A DNA stretch of 64,000 nucleotides from Erinaceus europaeus (taxonomy: Eukaryota; Chordata; Mammalia; Eulipotyphla; Erinaceidae), in NCBI RefSeq assembly GCF_950295315.1, contig NC_080171.1, positions 111,555,593 through 111,619,592 of the forward strand. Reading direction: 5' to 3'. The notes beneath the pieces were generated by a model. It was not told the origin of the DNA and searched no databases. It saw nothing but the letters and a program-made list of their open reading frames with translations. Positions 33,200 to 42,916 of the stretch are shown here, piece after piece. The position numbers and the translations under genes were made by a program. Every line of letters begins with the position of its first letter. Position 1 is the first letter of the stretch.

Positions 33200-33615
33200 C
33201 GCATTACATGCAATTTTATCTGACTCAAGAATTTTCCTTGTTATCAAGAAATTTGAGACCAGGTAATTAGTATTGACTTACTATATGTATAGAGTTTAAA
33301 CCTCTGTTACGTACCTGTGATTGTATTTGACAGGCAACTCATGAGGACAAGGAACTGAGTAGGCTTTTCTGAATGTAGAAGTCAGTAGGTTCTCTCTCTC
33401 TCCATATATATATATATGTATGTATGTATCATAAACATATATATGCAAATGATCAGCAGCCCATGTGATCACATCCTTCCCATCAATATCTGAAATAAGC
33501 AGAGGCCCAGGGATGCAGTATCTAATCCAAAGGTCTTTTCAAAAGCACATGTAGGTCCAACTTCCACAGAGATTTCTGTCAGGCCAAAGACTGTAAGAAA
33601 GAAGAATTTGTTTTG
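33200..33615. other. Unassigned sequence
   Basis: Holds a short (TA)n/(TATG)n near 33405-33430; otherwise nothing recognised. Confidence 0.45.
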
Positions 33616-33627
33616 AAAAGACTCTGG

Positions 33628-33861
33628 AGGGGCCGAGTGGTGACACACCTGGTTAAGCACACAGGTTATATAGTACACAAGGACCCAGGTTTGAGGCCCA
33701 GACCCCCACCTGCAGGGGAAATGCTTTGCAAGTGGTGAAGCAGTATTGCAGATGTCTCTTGGTCTCTCCTTCTCTTATCACCCTCTTCCCTCTCGATTTC
33801 TGGCTGTCTCTGTCTAGTAAATAAAAAATAGAGATAACAAAAAAAAAATCAAAAAAAAAAA
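33628..33861 (+). mobile_element. SINE-A, short form, with 12-bp TSD
   Basis: aggggccgagtggtgacaca, ctggttaagcacacagg, cccaggtttgaggccc, cccacctgcaggggaaatgc, gtgaagcagtattgcagatg, ctcgatttctggctgtctct and A-runs. AAAAGACTCTGG at 33616-33627 and 33862-33873. Confidence 0.93.
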
Positions 33862-33874
33862 AAAAGACTCTGGT

Positions 33875-34902
33875 GGTTCTCACAGCCTGGTCCTGTGCTT
33901 TGCTTTGGGATGTCACTGAAATTTTCACAGACAGACCAGTAAATGATGTTAGGGATTCGCTTATGCTGTTCTGATGAAGTTGGTCTGAAACTGGCCTTGG
34001 ATTTATGTGTCTTAAGTAGCTGCTCTGATTTCTCTGATTATTGAGAGAGCTTACTATATTGTGATAGAGCAAAATCCCCACCCCTACAACTGGGCACGGA
34101 AAGGATACTGTGGAGTATGGCATACACTTCTGAGAGACTGAGCTCTGAGTACTCCTGCATCTCAGGATTCCATGACGATGAAGGTTGCTTGGCTGTGCCA
34201 ACGTTTGCCAAGGTTTGTTGTGTCACTGTAATTATAGGGTGAACACAGCTACACTCCTCCGTACAAATAAAGGCGTCAGAGCCCACTCTGCAGCAATTGT
34301 TTTCCATTAGGGAAATGTTAGGTTTCTTCTAACGACGAGCAGCAATGACACAGCATATAATTCCTGCAGCGGCGATATAATGCCTCCCAAGCCAGAAACA
34401 CCACTCTCCTGTTAGCCACATCTTCAGAACTGGAGGACTCCTCTTTATCTTCTACCCACATTAGTTGGCATTTCTTCCTTCTCAGGAAGCAGAAGTAGGT
34501 CAGTGAGCCATCTGCCCTCATACTCACTGATGGTACTTAAATAACATTCACATGGGAGGTTAACAAAGATATCAGATCCAATTGTGTCCCAAAAGGATCC
34601 TTTTGTTCTTGAAAATATTTCACCTAGATCTTTAATTTTAGTTGCTTCTCATTGTGGAGATTCTGTAGATATGAATGGAAATTTTCTATCAAGGCCTTTC
34701 ATTTTGGAGATAATTTTAATGGGTGGAGTGAACTAATCTGCATAGCATTTTTTTCCTCTTCTCACCTCCTTCTATTCACTACCCACTCCTTCCTTCAGAG
34801 TATGAGTAGCAATGACTCAGCATATAATTCCTGCAACCATGATATAATGAACCCCAACCCTTGGTGTTTATAATTTAAGCCGGTTTATAAGTGGAGTTGT
34901 AG
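33875..34902. other. Unassigned sequence with a diverged direct repeat
   Basis: No gene recognised. A block of about 57 bp at 34336-34393 (gcatataattcctgcagc) recurs at 34804-34861 (gcatataattcctgcaac) in direct orientation. The frames on minus (34038-34307, 34318-34527) have no recognised domain. Confidence 0.5.
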
Positions 34903-35107
34903 TTTATTTATTTATTTATTTATTTTCAGTCAAGACAGTGAGAAGTTGAGAAGGAATAGAGAGGTAGACTGGGAGATAGAAGACATCTTCAGCATTATTT
35001 TGTTGTGCCTGAAGTTTCTACTTGCAAGTAGGGGCTGGGGGCTTAAACCCAGATCCTTGCACATGGTAATGTGTGCATTCTACCAGGTACACCACCACCT
35101 GGTTCCT
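34903..35107 (-). mobile_element. SINE-A, older short form
   Basis: (TTTA)n, cagtcaagacagtgagaagt, ggggcttaaacccagatcct, gtacaccaccacctggttcc in antisense; strongly diverged middle. Confidence 0.78.
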
Positions 35108-35109
35108 GA

Positions 35110-35711
35110 AATGCAAAAAAAAAAAAAAAAGATAAAATCAGAGTGCATTTTTTTATTTGGTGTTTATATGCTAAATCTATCGTAATAAATTAAGAGGGTT
35201 TAACTGGGGATATCATTAAAGAAGAGATGGACAACGTGCAAGTCTCTTGTAACTCCAGTTTGTTGCTGACTACTCACAGTGGACACAGCTGGACACACTT
35301 AACGATTTCTGCTTTCTATATGTTTCGTGGGTTTGTTGGTTGGTTTTATCTCCAATTGAGGTTAGTTTCACTATTTCTTATTGTGGTCATTCATGAAGAT
35401 CAGAGGTTGTTGGCCTCAGATTTGTGGAGAAACTTGTTTGGAAAGATCTTTATGGACTACTTAAATTGATTTCAAAGAAGATTATGTTGCAATTTAACTG
35501 GCAAGTGAGAGGATGGAAGTTGTTATTTAGAGTATGGAAAGATTGTTTAGATTTTTTTCAACCAAACTTAACATTATTTCTAGTGACATCAACCCAACAA
35601 AATAATAGATACAAAATATCCCCTTTTATCAACTTGGTGTCCATAGCCTTGTAAGGATTACAGAGATTCAAGAGAATGGGAGATGGAGTGATGGAAGGTC
35701 ATTATATGTGA
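35110..35711. other. Unassigned sequence
   Basis: 0.6 kb without recognised gene or repeat. Confidence 0.4.
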
Positions 35712-35756
35712 AGTGTGTGTGGTGTATTGTGTGTGTGTGCGTGTGTGCTCGCGTAC

Positions 35757-35787
<31 letters not shown>
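35712..35787. repeat. Purine-pyrimidine alternating (TG)n with CG steps
   Basis: (TG)n interrupted by gctcgcgtacg around 35746-35757; a Z-DNA-prone composition. Confidence 0.9.
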
Positions 35788-35789
<2 letters not shown>

Positions 35790-36370
35790 AATAGTAATTT
35801 TATTGCAAACACCAAGTAGTCACTGCTAGTCCTGAAGTCTTCACTGGCCAGTAGATGGCCACAAGGAAATATTCTTGGAGTGTCCAGACCTATGTAAGAA
35901 GCAATAATGTTCCTCCAGAAAGGATGGGAGCAAACCCAAAGAGAACCACTATTTCTACACACCATCTTGGATTTTTGTTACACTCTAAGATTCTATATCG
36001 CCAAAATTGTTTATACAATTTAAAATTACATTTTCTACTTTGTAAAAAATACAGGAAAATATTGCAGAAAACATTTTCTACTAAGGTCCTTTGTATATGC
36101 ATCTTGTATTTTATACATTTATAAGCTCATTATTAAATAATAATATGCTTAATTTTTATTCAATTATATTTTAGAGTCTTCAGTTACTATTAAATATAAT
36201 ACCTGCTTTTGCAGAAATGTATACTTTATTAATATAATGCCATAGTGAAATCTATAAAAGTACAATAAAGCAGTACAAAGATTTATCTTCTACTTATAAT
36301 TTCATCTGCTCTATTCCAACCTTTGAATTCCTCTTTATTAAAAAAATTTGTCCTGATTTATATCTTACCA
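35790..36370. other. Unassigned AT-rich sequence
   Basis: No gene or repeat family recognised. Confidence 0.4.
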
Positions 36371-36374
36371 TCTT

Positions 36375-36722
36375 TCAGTCACCAAGTCACAGACGCTACT
36401 TCGATTCCATCTTGACTCCCTGGATGAACAACCTCATCAATGTGTTCCAGCATCTCACCTCTCCAGAGCCCTGTTCAACCAGGGAAAGATAGAAGCCGGG
36501 GTATGGACCCATCTGTCAACATCCATGTTCAATGGAGAGGCCACTTTCAGTACTGCATAAAGAATTTTGGTCCATACTCCCAGAGGGATAAATAATAAGA
36601 TAGTTTCTAATGGAGGGGATGGCACAAGGATCTCTGCTGATGGGAACTGTGTGGAATTGTATCCCTGTCTTACAATTGTGCTAATTATTATTAAATCATT
36701 AATTAAAATTTTTTAAAAATAA
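36375..36722 (+). mobile_element. X family 3' half, old copy
   Basis: tcagtcaccaagtcacagac, ctccagagccctgttcaacc, catccatgttcaatggagag, cccagagggataaataataa, tgggaactgtgtggaattgt and an AT-rich tail. Strongly diverged from the young copies. Confidence 0.7.
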
Positions 36723-36724
36723 CT

Positions 36725-37470
36725 TATCTTCTATTAGGAACTAATGAATCATATACCTCAGACACTTGAAGGTTATTTAATAATGCTCACCATTTCTCCC
36801 TCCCAAACACATATGTACTCACAGAGTTTGTTTAGTTTTTTAGAGTTTGTTAATCCTAAGATTATTTCCGTTGATTCTACACTTACTCAAACACTGTCAT
36901 AAATGATAGCATTCCATAGAATTGACTTCTCTCCACTCAGCATACTTTCTGGTATGGACTGAATATTTATGACCCCCCCCCCAATTCATATATAGATGCT
37001 TACCCCACACCCCCAGTCTGGCAAAAATGAGGAGAAAAGACTTTGGAGAAGTGACTATAACACGAGTGAAGTCTCAAGTGGGTTTGTGCCCTTAGAGTAG
37101 ACACCACCAAGACTTTCCTTGTCCCTTCTACTATGTAAGGGCATACTGAGAAGATGGACATCCATGACAAGGAAGTTTGTTTTCATATGACACTTACCCT
37201 CACTCTCAGACTTTCAATTGTCAGAAGATTTAGCAATAAATTCTTGTGATTTATAACTCTCCAATCTGTGGTATTTTGAATGGATCAAGAATATATTTTC
37301 CTAGTATGGCAATAACCACTCTTTCTTGTTTTGGTTTTTTCCTGCTCCTTTGTCTGCTCCACTGCTATTTTCCTGAATAACTCTCCCCCATAACCCACTT
37401 TCTGGGTCCCCAAAAATCACTGACTTGTTTTTATCTGGGCTCAATATACCTAGGATGGACTCTTTATATA
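36725..37470. other. Unassigned sequence
   Basis: A C10 run at 36974-36983; otherwise nothing recognised. Confidence 0.4.
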
Positions 37471-37477
37471 GCATGCA

Positions 37478-37745
37478 AGGGACTAATTGGTGGCTCACAC
37501 AATAGAGAAGATAAGTTACCATGTGCAAGGACCTAGGTTCAAGACTAAGTCCCTACCTACAGGAGACAAGTTTCAAGAGTGGAAGAACATTGCTACAGCA
37601 GTGTCTCTCCTTCTTTCTATTGTTCTCTCCCTCACTTCTCTCTGCCTCTCATCCTTCATCCTCTAAAATAAAAACAGAAATAAAGAAGAAAAGATCCCAG
37701 GGAAGAGTGGAATCATCATGCAGGTACCAAGTCTCAGTCATAAAT
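37478..37745 (+). mobile_element. SINE-A, diverged with 3' module
   Basis: gggactaattggtggctcac, aggacctaggttcaagact, tccctacctacaggagacaa, gaacattgctacagcagtgt, CT stretch, gggaagagtggaatcatcat, gcaggtaccaagtctcagtc. Confidence 0.65.
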
Positions 37746-37789
37746 TGTCAAAATGTATACACACCAACACAATGTAATTTAAGCATTGG

Positions 37790-38086
37790 ATTTTTTGGGG
37801 GGGGCGGGGGTTGCTGGGGTTTTGTACTGGCACTACAAATCCACCACTTCTGGTGGCCATTTTTCCTTTCTTTTTTTTTTTTTTTCCTTCCCATGTTTTA
37901 TTCAATAAAACAGAGAGAAACTGAGGGGAGGGGGAAATAAAAAGACAGACACTGCAGACCTGCTTCACCACTTGTGAAGCATCCTCACTGCGGGTGGGGA
38001 GTTGGGGCTCTTACCAGGGTCCTTGCAAGGTTGCTTGTGCTTTGTACTATGTACACTTAACCAGCTTTGCCACCGCCCACCCCCCT
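37790..38086 (-). mobile_element. SINE-A, long form, diverged
   Basis: ggttgctggggttttgtact (3' module), ggtggccattttt, aaaacagagagaaactgagg, actgcagacctgcttcacca, cttgtgaagcatcctcactg, and a head ending gccaccgcccaccccc. Confidence 0.82.
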
Positions 38087-38089
38087 GGG

Positions 38090-39060
38090 TATTTTATTTT
38101 ACAACACAGATTACAGAAGACTTTCCCCAGGTAATGATGAATAATTTGGAACTTAAAGAGTGAACATGAATTAACTAGGAAAATGGAAGAGATAGGTCCC
38201 TGACCTCAGGGGAAGAGTCATGTGTGCAAGCACAATGTACCAAAAGACTCAGTAAAGGTCAGTTCAGCCAGAATGGTGTGGAGTGACTGCTTACTGGAGG
38301 GGAAGGATTAGTCCAACCATAAAAAAAAAAAAGCACAGAAATCAACAATAGGAAAGAGGGCATATTAGGAGTGTGTTCATGAGTGATACCCGTTTGCATT
38401 TTCTGAAACCCAGGGCTAACAAGTTCCTAAATAAGCTCTGGAGGCCTTTACCCTGAATTTTGTTTAGCAAAAAGCAGCACCATTTCCTTTGAGAGATGCA
38501 AGTTATATCAAGTTCTGTAGCATGTGTGGGCACTTTCTTTCTATCCTTTCAACATCATTTAAATAGGGATGCATGTTACAGAATGCAAGGTCTGGCTTTG
38601 TACTCTTTTTGTTAGGGACTATTTTGCCTAGTGTACCAATGCAAAACCATGGATTGCTTCAGTAAGGAAAGCGGGACAAGAGATAAATTGTTGGAGTGTT
38701 GTCTAAATTTAGAAAGTACTATGTGAAGGACACAGCAAATAATAACACTTCACTGTAGAAGAGTTAGTTTAATGGGTAGGTGGATATATTCTCATCAGTA
38801 AAAGTGAGATATCGTTGTTAATTCATGTTCACTCTGCTTGAATGTCTAAACAGGCCTCCGTATGATGATCCCCTCACTATTCAAATCTGAGTTGAGTGTC
38901 CTTCAATATTTCTATTCAAACAAAGCAAACCTTTAACCATGCCAGAAATTGGTATTTCCTCTTACACAGCATTATATGACCGTTGGTTTTGGATTGGTTT
39001 TTATTTATTTATTTTTACTCACAGCACCATAATTTGAAATTTTAAGGCACTCTTCGTTGG
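38090..39060. other. Unassigned sequence
   Basis: About 1 kb; no gene or repeat recognised. Confidence 0.4.
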
Positions 39061-39061
39061 C

Positions 39062-39215
39062 TCATGACTACGTTGGCCCATTTTCCTCTGCATGCTGGGA
39101 AATCATCTCCTTGTCAGGCAAGTACATGCCAATTTTTGTGCACTGTCTCTCAACTGTATCTAGCACTGGACAGAGTCGATACTTAATGTTACTTAATTAG
39201 CGAATAAAAGGAAAC
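39062..39215 (+). mobile_element. Possible L2/MIR relic
   Basis: ctgtatctagcactggacag followed by gtcgatacttaatgttact and aataaaagg echoes the end of L2/MIR-type elements. Weak. Confidence 0.35.
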
Positions 39216-41725
39216 ACGTATACAGAATCTAGGTACATTAGGGAATAAGACACCCAAGGGTCTCTTATGGGTTGGCTTCAGGAATGGACAAAGGAATCTG
39301 GGTTACCTTTAGGCTTCTAGTTTATTTGTTTGTTTGTATCACAGTAGACAAGAAATAGAAAGATAATTTTGGAGGAACCGATAGTAAAGATTTAGAATGA
39401 GTAGGTAAATAAATGTATGAGTGAATTAATATTTGTGTTTTCTGTTAACATGGTTGGTTAAATTGTAAAATAAGATCCTTTCACAGAGCCAACACTTTTG
39501 GGATTCAGTGGACAAGATGTTCCAGTTTCAGTAGACTTGCTGAGCAGAACAGAGAGAGTAGGTGAGGCACATGTAATTTGTTGCTTTCATGCTGTGTTTC
39601 TATTCCTGATCTTGCCAGGGCATCCCACTGGAAATAATCTATAGCAATCCCTCTGTGTTCTCCAGGAAGCTAAGCCTGGAAGTCACTAGTAGATTCTGGA
39701 ACATCTCACTATAACTGATTAAATCCCACAGCCTGCAGAGAATTCCATTGTTTCTGGAAAGAATATAGGGGAGATGAGCTCATATAGATCTGTCACGGAA
39801 AACATTATGCTCTGTAATATTTTGACATGAGGGACAAACAACACCATCAAGTTCTGGAAAAAAAAAAAAGAGTTGTTTTGATTTCTCCTAAGGGACTCTT
39901 CAACAGATGAATTTGTTTATTATTATTTTTTTTCTTCTCCTGAACAGTAAAGTTACATCCAGGGAAGCAATATATATGTATATATACCCCTTGCCAAGAT
40001 ATGCTTCCTGTATGAGCCTGCAATTTCTTCAAGAACATCAAAGATTTTCTCTGACATTTGTCCTGAGGCATTTTCTTTGTGTCTTAGAAATTGTTCATAC
40101 CTAATTCAAAATAATAATAATAATAATAGTAGTAGTAGGAATCCAATGAAATACTGAAGTTTTACTGTCTTGAAAGCAGAGTGTGCAAAATTATATTTAT
40201 TCAATTACACAAGAGGAAAATAAATAGATTAGTGTAAACATCAAAACAGTAGCCCTACTGGGGGCTAGGAAGTGAAGTGGATGGTGTTTGAGAGAATTTT
40301 CTGAAGGGATGTGAAGTTCTATATATTGATAGGAATTTGGGTTACACAGTTGTATGCATTTGACAAAGTGATAAATTTAACATCAAATTAAATTACTATT
40401 TGTGTCTTCATTCATTTTACAATTTATTAAATCAATACAGAAGAGATAACAGCTGTTAACCTTAATAGCTACATTCAGACCTATGAACTAGTGGAATAGC
40501 CTTTATTTTAATATGAGCTAAGATGTGAGGTATACTGGTAAGATAAAGGGAATGATGGATAAATAAATAAATGAAAAAGTGAGTGTAGCAAAATGTTAAT
40601 TGTAACATTGGGTCATTTAATCACGTTAGTGTTGACACTGTGTTTCTCATAATTTTTCTGTGTTTGTACATTTTCAGACTAGAATTACAGAAAACTTGTG
40701 TTTGGTCACAATGCTGTCATGCAACAGTTTAAATTATATGAAAATCTTTGAACCACTTAGGATTTCCACAAAATACAAGGATTATCTGAGAAGACATGAA
40801 AATATTATTTGTATTTATACTTAAGGCTAAATTAAGATTATATTGATTTCTGGAAATGGTCAAACTATTTCTGAAGATTTATTCTTCAAGAAGGATCAAC
40901 TCCAGAGGGACTGACATTATATTTTGGAATAATTTGCCAGTGCTCTCAAAGTCGAAATTTTCTTAATTACTAAAATAAAATTTACAGCATCATAAAGATC
41001 TTGCTTAAACTTCAGAAGTGAATGCAGATTATTTCACATTTACAGCAGTGACTGACCTTGCTTTTAATTATATCCACTGTAGATGAATTGCTACTAGTAC
41101 ACATTTTGATAAAAATAACAAAGAAATTTAAGAATAATATGTCCCAAAAATATTATTATCAAGATCTCATATTAATAATGCATTACTTTGTCATGCTAAA
41201 TTATGACACCATTCAACATGTATTTATTGTGTGTACAATATTGTGTGTACAATATGCTGTATATATTTTGTATATGTTTTATGTATACGTACTTATGTCT
41301 ATCCTATTTGGATATATTGTATATATATATATATTGTATTTCTATATAATAATGCATATATAGTGCATATGTATACGCACTACATATCCTTTTTCTGCTG
41401 TTCTCAGCAGAGCTTCTGGAGACAGTCCCAGCTCTGAAGTGTGCAGTTGGTGAGGTGCCATGTCTTCAGGCCCTGCTCCATTAATGAACACTGTAGTCAG
41501 CATTCATAATGGTGCATTCTTGGCCTCGTACATGACCTTGATCAGATTAAGGGCATATGCATAGCATATACACTTATCATCATCATCATCATCATTATCA
41601 CATCACCATCCTCATAGTTTATCAATTTACCAGCAGGGTTGTAACCGCGGCTCTATGTCTTCCTGATGACTCTGCCTCTTCTAGTGTTCTTCTTTTTGTC
41701 TTTGATAGAAGTAAAAGACATGCAT
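39216..41725. other. Unassigned AT-rich sequence
   Basis: About 2.5 kb, the quietest part of the window. It contains small simple repeats: (AAT)n/(AGT)n at 40110-40138, (AT)-rich tracts at 41270-41375 and (ATC)n at 41577-41597. The 101-residue frame over the AT tract (Ile/Tyr-rich) is a composition artefact. Confidence 0.5.
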
Positions 41726-41728
41726 AGA

Positions 41729-42229
41729 TGTGGGGACACAGTGGGTTGAGCCTGGTTGGAGCCCTGGATACCTCTCCGTGAGGACGGAAGGTGTTCACCT
41801 ATAAGTCTCCCCACCCCTCCCTGACCTCTATCTTATTAGACTCAGAGGCTGTAACCATTCCCCCTCCATCTGGTCTGGATAAACCTGATTTGCTCAGTGG
41901 GATGTGGATAAACCCAAAGAGCCCCTTCCTCATTCTTAAGTCCCATGTCCTGGGTAAGGAGAAGTCGAGAGCCAGAGTCATTAGAAGGAAGCTAGAGCCT
42001 AAAAATATTTGATTGGTTCTTGCTGTCAAAAGTTTGCCCCTATTCAGCTTTTGCCCTGGCACCCTGTCCCACGACCTGGCTTCTTTTTACCCCATATAAA
42101 TGCTGCCTTTTTCTTTATTAAACGCATTATCCTCTGCCATAGTGTCCAGAGTCCTCACTCTGTGCACTCACCCCCACCGCAGCCTGTTTTACTCCTCCTC
42201 CTCTACAACACCTCTCTGGTGACCAACAG
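41729..42229 (+). mobile_element. Probable solo LTR
   Basis: Starts TGTGGGGACA, has a TATA-like ATATAAA at 42094-42100, an ATTAAA poly(A) signal at 42117-42122, then a CT-rich U5-like segment ending near caaca. Promoter-to-signal spacing is short, as in compact class I LTRs. TSD not identified; the right border could be 42210 or 42229. Confidence 0.5.
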
Positions 42230-42264
42230 AGTGGTAGGCATGGGGTGGACAAGGCTTGCCCCAC

Positions 42265-42415
42265 ACATAGTGAAGGATAAAGAAATGGAAAGAGACAGAA
42301 GGAGTAAGAGACACTGATTTAGCATTGCTCCACATCTCCTGAAATTTCCTCTGTCTGATGGGGACAAGGGGCTTGAACCTAACCCCTCAGGAGCATCACA
42401 ACCCAACCAATCCAC
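42265..42415 (-). mobile_element. SINE-A remnant
   Basis: agaaatggaaagagacagaa, gcattgctccacatctcctg, gggacaaggggcttgaacct in antisense; head lost. Confidence 0.65.
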
Positions 42416-42419
42416 AGGC

Positions 42420-42814
42420 ACCTATCTTATGAAGAAGATATTAGGTCTTTCTATCAAACAGGTCCATAGCTATCCATAAGCTTCTGTTCATGCACATCCT
42501 TATTATACTGCCAGCGATTCTCAAAGCCTAGAAGAAAAAAAAATGCAGATCCCTAGGACCTACGTCAGACTTGCTGAGTCATAATGTGAGGGTGTGGAGA
42601 CCCAGCTTCAATAACCCCTCATTCAGATTCTGATACATTATGAAAATTAAGAAGCAATAGTGCACCCAATACTCATCTGCCTTCTGTGCTGGAGTCTCTT
42701 AACAGTTTCTCAACTGTCAGAACTACTTCCCTAATACTCTAGTGTTCTTATGCCAGCTCACAGACCCCTCCATACACTTCCCACATGATTTCATAGCTGG
42801 TGACATTGTGTCTT
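42420..42814. other. Unassigned sequence, 5' flank of full-length LINE
   Basis: No repeat or gene recognised. It looks like unique target DNA. Confidence 0.4.
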
Positions 42815-42825
42815 ACTTAAGGTCT
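42815..42825. repeat. TSD (left) of full-length LINE
   Basis: ACTTAAGGTCT, identical to 45881-45891. The next base, 42826, is the predicted ribozyme +1 guanosine. Confidence 0.95.
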
Positions 42826-42895
42826 GGGATGTATTGGATCGACCTTCCCGTGGTGCATCTCGTGAGTACCCATTCTTTGGGGAAACTGACGATCC
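42826..42895 (+). ncRNA. HDV-like self-cleaving ribozyme, 5' end of full-length LINE
   Basis: P1 GGGATGT (42826-42832) with GCATCTC (42855-42861), two G-U wobbles; J1/2 ATT; P2 GGATCG (42836-42841) with CGATCC (42890-42895); P3 ACC (42842-42844) with GGT (42852-42854); L3 TTCCCGT (42845-42851); P4 CCCA/TGGG (42869-42872, 42878-42881); J4/2 GAAACTGA (42882-42889), whose CTGA (42886-42889) fits the C-N-R-A pattern with C42886 as catalytic base. P1.1 would have one C-G pair. Predicted cleavage is just 5' of G42826. By family knowledge, such ribozymes trim the element RNA from upstream transcript; activity is inferred. Confidence 0.85.
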
Positions 42896-42916
42896 TCCCT
42901 AGCCGACTGAATCCAC

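Noticed and set aside
41270..41375. Tyr/Ile-rich 101-codon frame
   Set aside because: AT-rich simple sequence.
42826..42895. Hammerhead ribozyme
   Set aside because: CTGA is present but the CTGANGA ... GAAA core and three-way junction are not; the pairings fit the HDV-like fold instead.
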